Assembly: GCF_002001105.1 (NCBI RefSeq)
Contig: NZ_MUNP01000040.1
Location: 1 to 64,000 of the forward strand
Direction of reading: 5' to 3'
DNA length: 64,000 bases
Source of the DNA: Rhodanobacter sp. C06
Lineage (GTDB): Bacteria; Pseudomonadota; Gammaproteobacteria; Xanthomonadales; Rhodanobacteraceae
The position numbers and the translations under genes were made by a program. Within the stretch, counting starts at the first letter, position 1. Each line of letters starts with the position of its first letter. Below, in pieces: positions 44,591 to 53,418 of the stretch. The notes beneath the pieces were generated by a model. It searched no databases and was not told where the DNA came from. It saw only the letters and a list, made by a program, of their open reading frames with translations.

Positions 44591-45946
44591 TCATGGCACG
44601 ACCTTCGCCAACGCCTGCTTGCGCTTCGGCGGCCCCAGCTCCAGCCGCATCCTGCCGAAATCGACCGACCACCAATCGAACGCGCCCAGCACATCCTCGC
44701 CCAACACGTTCGGCGCAATGCCCGCGCCATCGGCCAGCTCCACGTCGAGCCCGGCCAGCGTTGTCGTGCGCTCACCCACGGACACGCGCACATCGGGCCA
44801 GGTCGCCGTGCGCCGTTCCACCGCGCCGCCCGCGCCCGCCACGCGCGCACGGCGCGACGACAGGCCTTTCAGCAAGCCGACATGGCGTCGGGCGAAACTC
44901 GCGGAAAGCGCCGAACCCGCCGCACCGCTGTCCAGGTGCATCACGACGGGAACGCCGCCGACGTTCGCCTGCGCGTACATGTCGTTGCCGACCATCAACA
45001 GGTTTCCTTTGCCGGCATCCGCAGGACTCGCAGCCGACAGGGACGGCAACAACCGGCCGGCGGCGGTGATGCGGAAACGCTGCAAGGCCCGCAGCACGGG
45101 AAAGCCGAGGATGGCGTCGATCCGGTAACCACCCGGCACCGGCATGGCCAGTTGCGCGTCGTCCAGCACCAGGAAAGGCACGTCATGCAAGGTGAGCCCG
45201 GCGAAGCGCAGGGTATCGGCCAGGCCCAGCCGCACGGCCACCGCGTCGCGGCTGGAACTGCCCACGCTGGCGTCGCCCCGCTGCAGATGCAGGCCCAGCC
45301 GGCGCGCGGTCGACAACGACACCACCGAGAGGTTGGCGCCGGTATCCAGCACCGCCTCCTGCGCATGATCGTCGATGTTCACCGAAACCCGCGGCAGGCC
45401 CACCTTGTCCCTGCGCACCGGCTCCGCCTGCGGTTGGTACGCAACGATCCGCTGCGCCGGCAACGCGGCCAACTGCGTGGCCATCGCCGCCGTCTGCGCG
45501 GCACCGGCCTGTTCCGTCCCATCGGCCGCGGACGCCGCCAGCGCGGCTTGCAACTGCCGTGCCGCCTTCGAAGCGCGCGCGTAATCGCCGTCCGCGAAGG
45601 CGGCGTCGGCGGCGATCTCCCAGGCGATCGCGCGTTGCCGCGGACTGGAGGCGTTGCCAGCGAGAAACTGCTCCACCAGTCGCATGGCTTCCGCATCGTC
45701 CAGCCGCCCTGCCGCGAGCCGCGCGCGCGTCAGCAGCGCCAGCTCAGGCGTATCGACCCGCGGCAACGCGGCACGCAGCGCGAAGATCTCCTGCGCCGGT
45801 GCGGCCAGCATCGCCTCCACGCTGGCGGCAGGCGGCGGTTGCGTCTGCGCCTGTGTGGCGACGGCGCTTGCGCAGCCCAGCGACAGCAGCCCGACGAAGA
45901 ACCCCATCCCTTGGCGGAGCCTGGGTCGAATGACTCGGTGCGGCAT
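44591..45946 (-). CDS. Exported retropepsin-like aspartyl protease, two-lobed
   Basis: A 451-aa protein from ATG 45946 (AGGA upstream). A signal peptide covers about residues 13-35. Residues 50-180 form helical, TPR-like hairpins (DAEAMRLVEQFLAGNASSPRQRAIAWEIAADAAFADGDY as blocks). Two retropepsin-type lobes follow, each with a catalytic-type motif: VLDTGANLS with Asp201 and HLDSGAAGS with Asp339. Bacterial proteins of this type (gag-asp_proteas) are periplasmic. Two lobes in one chain would allow a pepsin-like monomer. The start lies 53 bp from the divergent DUF2975 gene. Confidence 0.85.
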   Translation of the reverse strand: MPHRVIRPRLRQGMGFFVGLLSLGCASAVATQAQTQPPPAASVEAMLAAPAQEIFALRAALPRVDTPELALLTRARLAAGRLDDAEAMRLVEQFLAGNASSPRQRAIAWEIAADAAFADGDYARASKAARQLQAALAASAADGTEQAGAAQTAAMATQLAALPAQRIVAYQPQAEPVRRDKVGLPRVSVNIDDHAQEAVLDTGANLSVVSLSTARRLGLHLQRGDASVGSSSRDAVAVRLGLADTLRFAGLTLHDVPFLVLDDAQLAMPVPGGYRIDAILGFPVLRALQRFRITAAGRLLPSLSAASPADAGKGNLLMVGNDMYAQANVGGVPVVMHLDSGAAGSALSASFARRHVGLLKGLSSRRARVAGAGGAVERRTATWPDVRVSVGERTTTLAGLDVELADGAGIAPNVLGEDVLGAFDWWSVDFGRMRLELGPPKRKQALAKVVP

Positions 45947-45998
45947 GCTAGATTCATCCTGTCTCATGAACATAATTTATCGTATAACAGAAAATATT

Positions 45999-46514
45999 AT
46001 GCAATCAACAGCAAACAAAAGCATCATCCGGACTGCCCGCGCCCTGCGCGTGGCCGCTTGGACGGGAGCCGCCGCCTGCGTGCTCGTCACCCTCCTTGGC
46101 GTGCTGACGCCACCGGATGGCTCGACCGGGATCGCCGCCACCTTGTCCAGCGGCGACCTGCCGCGCGCCTGGGCGGCAGGCATCGCGCTGGTGCTGGCCC
46201 TGGTCAGCGCCGCCGCCCTTATCGAGCTGGCGCGCATGCTGGGGCGGGTGCGGGAGCACGCGCTGTTCGCCCCCGCGGGGACGCGCCACTTCCGCCACTT
46301 CGCGGGCCTGCTGGCGCTGGCGGCCGGGTTGCGCGTGGCGCTGCCGCCGCTCGCCACCGTAGCCGTGGCCTGGCAGGCGGGCCGCCACGCCACTTACCTG
46401 ACGTTCGACGGCGGCGACCTGCTGGCGCTGCTGCTCACGGCGGTGTTCTTTCTCGTGGCCCGGTTGTTCGACGAGGCGGCGCGCCTCGAAGACGACAGCC
46501 GCTCGATCGTTTGA
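45999..46514 (+). CDS. DUF2975 family membrane protein
   Basis: A 171-aa protein from ATG 45999 (ATG 45966 is an alternative). It has four membrane helices: about 17-36, 55-78, 101-125 and 143-160. The layout and the ALFAPAGTRHFRHFAGLLALAAGLR segment fit DUF2975. Such proteins are typically encoded directly before a small XRE regulator, as here (8 bp gap). The upstream ~50 bp are strikingly A/T-rich. Function unknown; possibly a signalling membrane partner of the regulator. Confidence 0.85.
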   Translation: MQSTANKSIIRTARALRVAAWTGAAACVLVTLLGVLTPPDGSTGIAATLSSGDLPRAWAAGIALVLALVSAAALIELARMLGRVREHALFAPAGTRHFRHFAGLLALAAGLRVALPPLATVAVAWQAGRHATYLTFDGGDLLALLLTAVFFLVARLFDEAARLEDDSRSIV

Positions 46515-46521
46515 GGCACCG

Positions 46522-46755
46522 ATGGCCATCGTCGTCCGACTCGATGTGATGCTCGCGCTGCGCAAGGCCCGCTCGCGCGACCTGGCCCGCTACGTGGGCA
46601 TCACCGAATCCAACCTGTCGCTGCTCAAGTCCGGGCACGTGCGCGGCGTGCGCTTCGAGACGCTGGGCAAGATCTGCGAGTTCCTGCAGTGCCAGCCCGG
46701 CGACCTGCTCGCCTGGGTACCCGACGAGGAAACGGTCAAGAATGACGGCGATTAG
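46522..46755 (+). CDS. Small XRE-family (YozG-like) helix-turn-helix regulator
   Basis: A 77-aa single-domain regulator: LDVMLALRKARSRDLARYVGITESNLSLLKSGHVRGVRFETLGKICEFLQCQPGDLL covers one HTH in the Cro/CI style, with ARYVGITESNLSLLK as turn and recognition helices. It belongs to the subgroup paired with DUF2975 proteins. The last 20 bp overlap the 3' end of the convergent Nudix gene. Confidence 0.9.
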   Translation: MAIVVRLDVMLALRKARSRDLARYVGITESNLSLLKSGHVRGVRFETLGKICEFLQCQPGDLLAWVPDEETVKNDGD

Positions 46756-47167
46756 GGGAGCCCGCCCAGCGCCCCGACAGCGGCAGGATGTGCTCGAAAC
46801 TCAGCTGCGCCACCGGCACGCCGGGTGCGGCGGGGGCGACCCAGCGCAGCTCGGCGATCTCCGCCTGCACGCGCGGTTGGCCATCCACCTCGACGACACA
46901 GGCCTCGGCTTCCACCACATGGCCGCGCTCGTTCGTGGCCGGCGCGCTGGCGCGGCACAGAAAGCACGCCGAGCCGGGCAGCAACGTGCAAGCCAGTTCC
47001 TCGCGCAGTTCGCGCGCCAGCGTGGCCAGATCATCCGCATCGTTTGCATCGCGCTTGCCGCCGGGTTGCTGGAACACCGTGGCGCCGTGCTTGCGCACCA
47101 GCAACGTCCGACCCGCCTCGTCGCGGATCACCGCGGCGACGATGCGGGTGCGCGGCGCTTCGCTCAC
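46736..47167 (-). CDS. Nudix hydrolase
   Basis: A 143-aa protein from GTG 47167, overlapping the stop of the second Nudix gene as GTGA. The Nudix box is PGGKRDANDADDLATLARELREELA: the REx2EE half is intact, but the first Glu of the box (usually G-x5-E) is not in its usual place, with Asp residues nearby and a longer spacing. It should cleave a nucleoside diphosphate-X compound. The overlapping pair suggests cotranscription. The 3' end overlaps the XRE gene. Confidence 0.8.
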   Translation of the reverse strand: MSEAPRTRIVAAVIRDEAGRTLLVRKHGATVFQQPGGKRDANDADDLATLARELREELACTLLPGSACFLCRASAPATNERGHVVEAEACVVEVDGQPRVQAEIAELRWVAPAAPGVPVAQLSFEHILPLSGRWAGSPNRRHS

Positions 47168-47652
47168 AGCCGGCTGTACGACCACGACTGCATGCGCCCC
47201 TCCCGGTACGGCATCACGCCGTGGAACGGCCGCGGGTCCGCGTCGAACACCAGCGGCAGGAAGTGGCGGTCGCCTTCCCACATCGGCAGTTCCATCAGCC
47301 GCTCGCGCGCCACCCATTCCAGCGTGCCTTCGGGGTTGCGTTCGAGCGGCGTGCCGTCGTAGCGGTCGATCAGGAAGATGAAGCCCAGCCAGTCCTCGCC
47401 CTGCTTGCCGAAGCCGGGCCAGTTCAACGTGCCGCGCAACTGCATCGAGGTGCACTCGATGCCGGCTTCCTCGCGGATCTCGCGGCGCATGCAGGCGGCG
47501 ATGTCCTCGCCCGGCTCCATCTTGCCGCCGAGGCCGTTGTACTTGCCCAGGTGCTGGTCGTCGGGGCGCGCATTGCGGTGGATCATCAGCACCTCCGTGC
47601 GGTCGGGCGAGAGCACGTAACCGAGCGTGGCGACGATGGGGGTGTAGGGCAT
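47164..47652 (-). CDS. MutT-like Nudix hydrolase (8-oxo-dGTP diphosphatase type)
   Basis: A 162-aa protein with a complete Nudix box, GGKMEPGEDIAACMRREI-REEAGIE (G-x5-E-x7-REUxEExGU). The segments YVLSPDRTEVLMIHRN, KYNGLGGK and the ending FHGVMPYREGRMQSWSYSR resemble the human MTH1/8-oxo-dGTPase-like bacterial subgroup, so cleaning of oxidised nucleotides is likely. The start at 47652 is 97 bp from the divergent glycosidase gene. Confidence 0.88.
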   Translation of the reverse strand: MPYTPIVATLGYVLSPDRTEVLMIHRNARPDDQHLGKYNGLGGKMEPGEDIAACMRREIREEAGIECTSMQLRGTLNWPGFGKQGEDWLGFIFLIDRYDGTPLERNPEGTLEWVARERLMELPMWEGDRHFLPLVFDADPRPFHGVMPYREGRMQSWSYSRL

Positions 47653-47748
47653 GGCGAAACGGCCGCGGAAAGCGTCGATTGTAACGGTGCCGGCCACGCC
47701 CCAGCCGCGGACTTGCATCGACCCGTACCGGGCGGCGACCATCGGCGG

Positions 47749-48561
47749 ATGCGCATGATGCTTCGCCCATCCTCCGAGCCTCGCACTCGCCGCTGGCGCT
47801 GGCTGCCACTGCTGGCGCTGCTCGCGGGCGCGGCCGGCTGCGGCGCCTCGACGCGTGCGCCGCACAGCCGCGAGCTGAGCTTCGACGGCCAGACCTACCG
47901 CGTGGTGACGCTGGACCTGAAGCACGATCCGCTCAGCCTGCACTGGCGCGATCCGGCCAACGGCGAAGCCTACGGCGACATCGAGACCCTGCAGCAATGG
48001 GGCGAGACGCACGGCCAGCGCCTGCTGTTCGCCACCAACGCCGGCATCTACGACCGCAAGGCCGCGCCGCTGGGCTTGTACGTGGAGAACGGCAAGACCC
48101 TGGTGCCGCTGAACATGGCGCACGGCAACCCCGCCTCCGGCAACTTCTCGCTGCTGCCGAACGGCGTGTTCGCGATCTACCCCGACGGCCACGCCGCGGT
48201 GCGCACCAGCGCCGCGTTCAAGGCCGACGGCAAGCCGGTGCGCTGGGCCACCCAGTCCGGCCCGATGCTGGTCATCGACGGCCAGCTCAACCCCAGTTTC
48301 GTGGACGATTCCGGCAGCCTGAAATGGCGCAGCGGCGTCTGCGCGAAGACTCCGCACGAAGTGGTGTTCGCGGTGAGCGAGGTGCCGGTGAACTTCCACG
48401 GCTTCGCCCGGCTGTTCCGCGACAAGCTGGGCTGCCGCGACGCGCTGTACCTGGACGGCAGCATCTCGCAGGTCTTCGTCGACGGTGAAGGCTACGCCGG
48501 CGCGCCGGCGTTCCTGGTCAAGCCCTACGCGGGCATCTTCGCGGTGTTCGTGCCGCAATGA
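47749..48561 (+). CDS. Phosphodiester glycosidase family (NAGPA/DUF2233) lipoprotein
   Basis: A 270-aa protein from ATG 47749 (or 47755). A lipoprotein signal ends LLAGAAGC. The NAGPA-like domain shows FATNAGIYDRKAAPLGLYVENG, GNFSLLPNGVFAIYPDG, WATQSGPMLV, FAVSEVPVNF and ALYLDGSISQVFV, the conserved phosphodiester glycosidase segments. It probably removes phospho-linked sugars from an envelope polymer. The stop overlaps the acylase-family gene by ATGA. Confidence 0.88.
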   Translation: MRMMLRPSSEPRTRRWRWLPLLALLAGAAGCGASTRAPHSRELSFDGQTYRVVTLDLKHDPLSLHWRDPANGEAYGDIETLQQWGETHGQRLLFATNAGIYDRKAAPLGLYVENGKTLVPLNMAHGNPASGNFSLLPNGVFAIYPDGHAAVRTSAAFKADGKPVRWATQSGPMLVIDGQLNPSFVDDSGSLKWRSGVCAKTPHEVVFAVSEVPVNFHGFARLFRDKLGCRDALYLDGSISQVFVDGEGYAGAPAFLVKPYAGIFAVFVPQ

Positions 48562-50978
48562 TCCGGCGCCGGTTCCGCTGGCTGCGCGGCTTGCTGCTCG
48601 CGGTGCCGGTCGTGCTGCTGGCCGCGCTCGGCACCGGCTGGTACCTGCTCGCCGGCAGCCGCGCGCAGCTGGACGGCCGCGTGCGCACCGGCGGCGTGCA
48701 GGCGCCGGTGGAGATCCAGCGCGACGCGCTGGGCACGGTCACGCTCACCGGCAAGAGCCGCGGCGACCTCGACTACGCGCTGGGCTACGTGCACGCCCAG
48801 GAACGCTATTTCGAGATGGACCTGACGCGCCGCACCGCCGCGGGCGAGCTGGCCGAACTGGTCGGCCCGGCCGCACTGACTACCGATCTGAACCATCGCC
48901 GCCACCGCCTGCGCGCGGTGGCCGTAGCGGCCTATGCGCAACTGCCACCCACGCAGCAGCAGGAACTCGACCGCTACCGCGACGGCGTCAACGCCGGACT
49001 CGCCGCGCTGCGCGTGCGGCCCTGGACCTACCTGTTGCTGGGCGCGAACCCGAAGCCGTGGCGCTCCGAGGACACTTTGCTGGTGATCGCGGCGATGTAC
49101 CTCGACCTCAACCACGACGGCCGCAACACGCGCGAACTGCGCATCGCCGAGATGCGTGCGGCATTGCCCGGCGCACTGGTGGATTTCCTGCTCGCACCCG
49201 ATCCCACCTGGGAAGCGCCGCTCGAAGGTCCACTGTCGCCGCAGCCGGTGCCCCCCGACGCCAACGTGTTCGACCTGCGCACGCTGCCCGCGACCAAACC
49301 CGTCGCCGACCTTGCCGCCGTGCTCGCACCCAGCCATGACGCGCGCCGCCCCGGCAGCAACAACTTCGCGGTCGCCGGCGCGCTCACCGGCACCGGCGCG
49401 GCGATGCTGGCGAACGACATGCACCTGGCGCTGCGCGTGCCGAACATCTGGTTCCGCACCCGCCTGCGCTACCCCGATCCCGCCGCGCCGCATGGCGAGC
49501 GCGATGTGGTCGGCGTCAGCCTGCCCGGCACGCCGGCGATGATCGTGGGCTCCAACGGCCAACTCGCCTGGGGCTTCACCAACAGCTACGGCGACTGGAT
49601 GGACTGGGTACGCGTGATCCGCGATCCGCACGATCCCGCACACTACAAGGTGCCCGGCGGCTGGGCGACGCTGCAGACGCACGAGGAAACCATCCGCGTG
49701 AAGGGCGAGGCGCCACGCACGCTGAAAGTGGAGGACACGCGCTGGGGCCCGATCATGGCGCGTGACACCGACGGCACGCCGCTGGCGCTGGCCTGGATCG
49801 CCCAGCAACCGCGCGGCTACAACCTCGGCCTGATCCAGCTGGAACGCACCGCCAGTGCGGCGGCGGCGCTCGATCTCGCGCCCACCTTCGGCATGCCGCC
49901 GCAGAACCTGCTGGTGGCCGACAGCGCGGGCCACATCGGCTGGACCATCGCCGGCAACGGCGTGCCGCTGCGCGGCGATCACAACCCGCGCCTGCCCGCC
50001 GACTGGTCGCAACCCGGTTCGGGTTGGACCGGCTGGGCCGCGCCGGCGCAGTACCCGCACGTGCTCGACCCCGCCGGCGGCCGGCTGTGGACGGCGAACA
50101 ACCGCGTGGTGGGCGGCGAGGCGCTGGCCCTGCTCGGCCACGGCGGCCACGACCTCGGCGCGCGCGCGCAGCAGATCCGCGACGACTTGTTCGCCCATGC
50201 GGACTTCACCCCCGGCAACTTGCTCGACATCCAGCTCGACGACCGCGCCGTCTTCCTCAGCCGCTGGCAGCAGTTGCTGCAGCAGACCCTGGCCGGCACG
50301 CAGGAGCCGGCGCTGCGCCAGTTGCGCGAGCTCACCGCCGCCTGGCGCAACCGCGCCGACCCGGACAGCGTGGATTACCGGCTGGTGCGCGCGTTCCGCG
50401 ACGCGGTGCACGACGCCGTGCTCGCTCCGTTCGCCGCGCGCGTCGTGGCGAAATACCCCGACTTCGCCTGGCCCGGCCTCGGCGATCCGGAGGCCGCGGT
50501 GTGGATGCTGGTGCAGCGCCAGCCGCCGAACCTGCTGGCCCCGGCCTACCCGGACTGGCATGCGCTGCTGCTGGCCGCCGCGCGCCATGTGACCGACACC
50601 TTGGGCGGGCAGCCCGGCGGCCTCGCCGCACGCCGCTGGGGCGAGATCAACCGTGCCGGGATCGATCACCCGCTGTCGCGCGCCCTGCCCGGCTTCGTGG
50701 CGCACTTCCTCGACATGCCGGACGACGAACTGCCCGGCGACGACGACATGCCGCGCGTGGCGCGCCCCGGCTTCGGCGCCTCCGAGCGCCTGGACGTGTC
50801 GCCCGGCCACGAGGCGCAAGGCGTGCTGGAAATGCCCGGCGGCCAGAGCGGCCATCCGCTGTCGCCGTACTACGGCGCCGGCCACGGGGACTGGGTGCAC
50901 GGCCGCCCCACCCCGCTGCAGCCCGGCCCCGCGCAGCACACGCTGATGCTGGAACCTGGGACCGTGGACGCCAAATAA
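48558..50978 (+). CDS. Penicillin acylase family Ntn-hydrolase
   Basis: An 806-aa protein with an N-terminal signal/anchor (residues 10-32), an alpha-chain region (DALGTVTLTGKSRGDLDYALGYVHAQERYFEMDLTRR in blocks), a spacer, and the beta-chain start at Ser267 in RPGSNNFAVAG, the autocatalytic cleavage and nucleophile site. Further family blocks are AMLANDMHL, IVGSNGQLAWGFTN and TANNRVVGG. It hydrolyses an amide such as an acyl-homoserine lactone, beta-lactam or lipopeptide; which one is unknown. It is coupled to the upstream glycosidase. A CRP-type site begins at its stop codon. Confidence 0.92.
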   Translation: MIRRRFRWLRGLLLAVPVVLLAALGTGWYLLAGSRAQLDGRVRTGGVQAPVEIQRDALGTVTLTGKSRGDLDYALGYVHAQERYFEMDLTRRTAAGELAELVGPAALTTDLNHRRHRLRAVAVAAYAQLPPTQQQELDRYRDGVNAGLAALRVRPWTYLLLGANPKPWRSEDTLLVIAAMYLDLNHDGRNTRELRIAEMRAALPGALVDFLLAPDPTWEAPLEGPLSPQPVPPDANVFDLRTLPATKPVADLAAVLAPSHDARRPGSNNFAVAGALTGTGAAMLANDMHLALRVPNIWFRTRLRYPDPAAPHGERDVVGVSLPGTPAMIVGSNGQLAWGFTNSYGDWMDWVRVIRDPHDPAHYKVPGGWATLQTHEETIRVKGEAPRTLKVEDTRWGPIMARDTDGTPLALAWIAQQPRGYNLGLIQLERTASAAAALDLAPTFGMPPQNLLVADSAGHIGWTIAGNGVPLRGDHNPRLPADWSQPGSGWTGWAAPAQYPHVLDPAGGRLWTANNRVVGGEALALLGHGGHDLGARAQQIRDDLFAHADFTPGNLLDIQLDDRAVFLSRWQQLLQQTLAGTQEPALRQLRELTAAWRNRADPDSVDYRLVRAFRDAVHDAVLAPFAARVVAKYPDFAWPGLGDPEAAVWMLVQRQPPNLLAPAYPDWHALLLAAARHVTDTLGGQPGGLAARRWGEINRAGIDHPLSRALPGFVAHFLDMPDDELPGDDDMPRVARPGFGASERLDVSPGHEAQGVLEMPGGQSGHPLSPYYGAGHGDWVHGRPTPLQPGPAQHTLMLEPGTVDAK

Positions 50979-50996
50979 TGTGATGTGCATCACATT
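50977..50996. promoter_or_regulatory. CRP/Clp binding site TGTGA-N6-TCACA
   Basis: AATGTGATG-TG-CATCACATT: 9-bp perfect arms containing the exact CRP consensus TGTGA-N6-TCACA. Xanthomonadales carry a CRP homologue, Clp, with the same consensus. It lies 136 bp upstream of the TIR gene start; TGCTATTGT near 51002 may be a -10 element. It therefore probably controls the TIR operon. Confidence 0.8.
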
Positions 50997-51131
50997 TCTG
51001 CGTGCTATTGTCCCGCTGCGAGGGTCGTGACACGCCGTATCACCATGATTGTTCGGCGCCCGATTCCCGATCGGCGGTTGGGGATTTCCCGGCAAGGGAA
51101 TGCATCACCTCGTGCGGGAGCGCGGTGCGCC

Positions 51132-53351
51132 ATGACACCAGCCTCCGCGATGCCGGATTTCCGGTACCGCGCCTTCATCAGCTACAGCCACCAGGACAAG
51201 TCCTGGGCGGACTGGCTGCACAAGGCGCTGGAAACCTACGCGATCCCGCGACGGCTGATCGGCCAGACCACGCTGGCCGGCGTGGTGCCCGCTCGGCTTG
51301 CGCCGATCTTCCGCGATCGCGAGGAACTGGCCAGCGCCACCGACCTCGACCGCAAGGTCAACGAGGCGCTGGCGCAGTCCGCGAATCTGATCGTGATCTG
51401 CTCGCCGCGCTCGGCGGCCTCGCGCTGGGTCAACGAGGAAGTGCTGGCGTTCAAGCGGTTGGGTCGCGGCGAGCGCATCTTCTGCCTGATCGTGGAAGGC
51501 GAGCCGAACGCCGGCAACGTGCCCGGAGCGGATGCCCGGGAGTGTTTCGCGCCTGCGCTGCGCCACACGCTGGGCGCCGACGGCCAGCCGGGCGCGCAGC
51601 GCTGCGAACCGGTCGCCGCCGACGCGCGCACCGGCAGGGATGGCAAGGGCAACGCGAAACTGAAGCTGATCGCCGGCCTGCTCGACCTCGACTACGACCG
51701 ACTCAAGCAGCGCGAACTGAAGCGGCGCAACCGGCGGCTGGCCGCCATCGCAGCCGGGGCGCTGGTGGTGACGACGCTGACCACCACCCTCGCGATCGCC
51801 GCGCTGTTCGCCCGCCACGCCGCCGTCGTCGCCCGGCTGGACGCCGAACGCCGGCAGAAGCAGGCCGAGAACCTGGTCGGCTTCATGCTCGGCGACCTCA
51901 ACGACAAGCTGGCCCAGGTCAAGCGCCTCGACATCATGGAGGCGGTCGACGACAAGGCGATGGCCTATTTCGCCTCGCTGCCGACTGGCGACGTCACCGA
52001 GCAGGCCCTGATGCAGCGCGCCAAGGCACTGGAAAAGATCGGCAGCGTGCGCCAGGAACAGGGCCACCAGTCGGCCGCGCTGCTGGCCTACCAGGCCGCC
52101 GCGAAGCTGGCCGGCACGCTGGCCCGCGAGGCGCCCCGGGACACGCCGCGGCAGATCGCCTGGTCCCGCACACTGGCCTATGTCGGGATGACCTATTGGT
52201 ACCAGGGCCGGCTCGACGATGCGCAGCGGGCATTCGAAGCCGCACAGCAGGCCCTGCAGGGCGCCAGGGTGAGGGGCACCCGCGACCCGGCCCTGTTCTT
52301 CCAGCTGAGCGTGATCGACAACAATATCGGCCACGTGCTCGAAGCCCGTGGCCAGCTGGACCAGGCCGCCCCCCAGTACGAACAGATGCTGGCCCTGATG
52401 CAGCAGCTGACGGCCGCGCGACCCGACGATACGGAATGGGCCGTGCAACTCGGGCAGGCCGAAAACAACCTCGGCAAGCTGGCGCTGCTGCACGGCGACC
52501 TCGCCATGGCCGTTGCCCGCTACGCCGCGGACGACGCGATCGAGTCGAGACTGGCCGCACGCGACCCGCGCAACAACAGCCAGCAGGACAACATGCTGGT
52601 CGTGCGCGCCATCCTGGGGCGCATGCTGGCTCTGACCGGCGACGACGACGCCGGCATGCGCCGCCTGCAGCAGGCCGTCGACACCGCCGCCGCACTGGTG
52701 CAGGTCGACCCGCACAACGACGGTATCCGCGAGGATCTCGCACGCTACGCCTCGCAGCTCGCCAGGCTGCGCCGCCTCAACGGCGACCCCACGGCGGCGC
52801 AGGCGTTGCTGGCCCGCGCGCTGGCCATCCTGGGCGAGCATGCGCGGCAGGATCCCGCCGACACCGAGATCCGGCGCGAGCTCGCCGAGGCGCGGACGGA
52901 ACAGGCCGCCCAACTCCTGGCGGGCGGACAAAGGGAGGCCGCGCGCATCCAGGCGCAATCCGCGCTGGACCAGCTCGACCCGCTGCTGGCGCAGCAACCG
53001 CAGGACCGCGCCACGCTGCTGTCCGCCACCGACGCCCGCCTGCTGCTGGCCGAGGCCAGTCCCGACCCACGCACCGCGCTGCAACTGCGCCGCGACGCAC
53101 TGGCCGCGCTGCAGGGTCAGTCACACGGACGCAACGACCCCCGCCTGCTGGCCTTGCAGGTGCAGGCGCTGCTGGCGCTGGGCGACAAGGCCGCCGCACG
53201 GCCGCTGATACGGCAACTGTGGGGCAGCGGCTATCGCGATGCGCAACTGCTGGCCACCGTGCTGCACGCGCACATGAGCTATCCACCCAATGCCGGTTTC
53301 CAGAAACAACTGCTGGCGACCAGCGCCGGCATCGCAGGCCTGCCGCACTGA
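51132..53351 (+). CDS. TIR domain protein with membrane helix and TPR repeats
   Basis: A 739-aa protein. Residues 11-130 are a TIR domain: FISYSHQDKSWADWLHKALE (strand A and BB-loop start), IFRDREELAS, NLIVICSPRSAASRWVNEEV with candidate catalytic Glu102/Glu103 in the place of the NADase Glu, and GERIFCLIVEG. A basic stretch (QRELKRRNRRL) and a membrane helix (203-227) follow. Residues about 300-700 are TPR-like (AALLAYQAAAKLAGTL, LDDAQRAFEAAQQAL, LDQAAPQYEQMLALM and more), lying on the other side of the membrane. TIR domains cleave NAD+ or make cADPR-type signals. It is the first gene of an operon behind a CRP site. Confidence 0.88.
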   Translation: MTPASAMPDFRYRAFISYSHQDKSWADWLHKALETYAIPRRLIGQTTLAGVVPARLAPIFRDREELASATDLDRKVNEALAQSANLIVICSPRSAASRWVNEEVLAFKRLGRGERIFCLIVEGEPNAGNVPGADARECFAPALRHTLGADGQPGAQRCEPVAADARTGRDGKGNAKLKLIAGLLDLDYDRLKQRELKRRNRRLAAIAAGALVVTTLTTTLAIAALFARHAAVVARLDAERRQKQAENLVGFMLGDLNDKLAQVKRLDIMEAVDDKAMAYFASLPTGDVTEQALMQRAKALEKIGSVRQEQGHQSAALLAYQAAAKLAGTLAREAPRDTPRQIAWSRTLAYVGMTYWYQGRLDDAQRAFEAAQQALQGARVRGTRDPALFFQLSVIDNNIGHVLEARGQLDQAAPQYEQMLALMQQLTAARPDDTEWAVQLGQAENNLGKLALLHGDLAMAVARYAADDAIESRLAARDPRNNSQQDNMLVVRAILGRMLALTGDDDAGMRRLQQAVDTAAALVQVDPHNDGIREDLARYASQLARLRRLNGDPTAAQALLARALAILGEHARQDPADTEIRRELAEARTEQAAQLLAGGQREAARIQAQSALDQLDPLLAQQPQDRATLLSATDARLLLAEASPDPRTALQLRRDALAALQGQSHGRNDPRLLALQVQALLALGDKAAARPLIRQLWGSGYRDAQLLATVLHAHMSYPPNAGFQKQLLATSAGIAGLPH

Positions 53352-53418
53352 ACACCGGACCCGGAGCAGCATCCGGCCGGAGTTGCCGTCGTCGACCCTC
53401 AAACCCTGGGAGCACGCC

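Noticed and set aside
44357-46549. A 730-codon plus-strand frame
   Set aside because: It is antisense to the retropepsin-like gene, which has two catalytic motifs and a signal peptide on the other strand.
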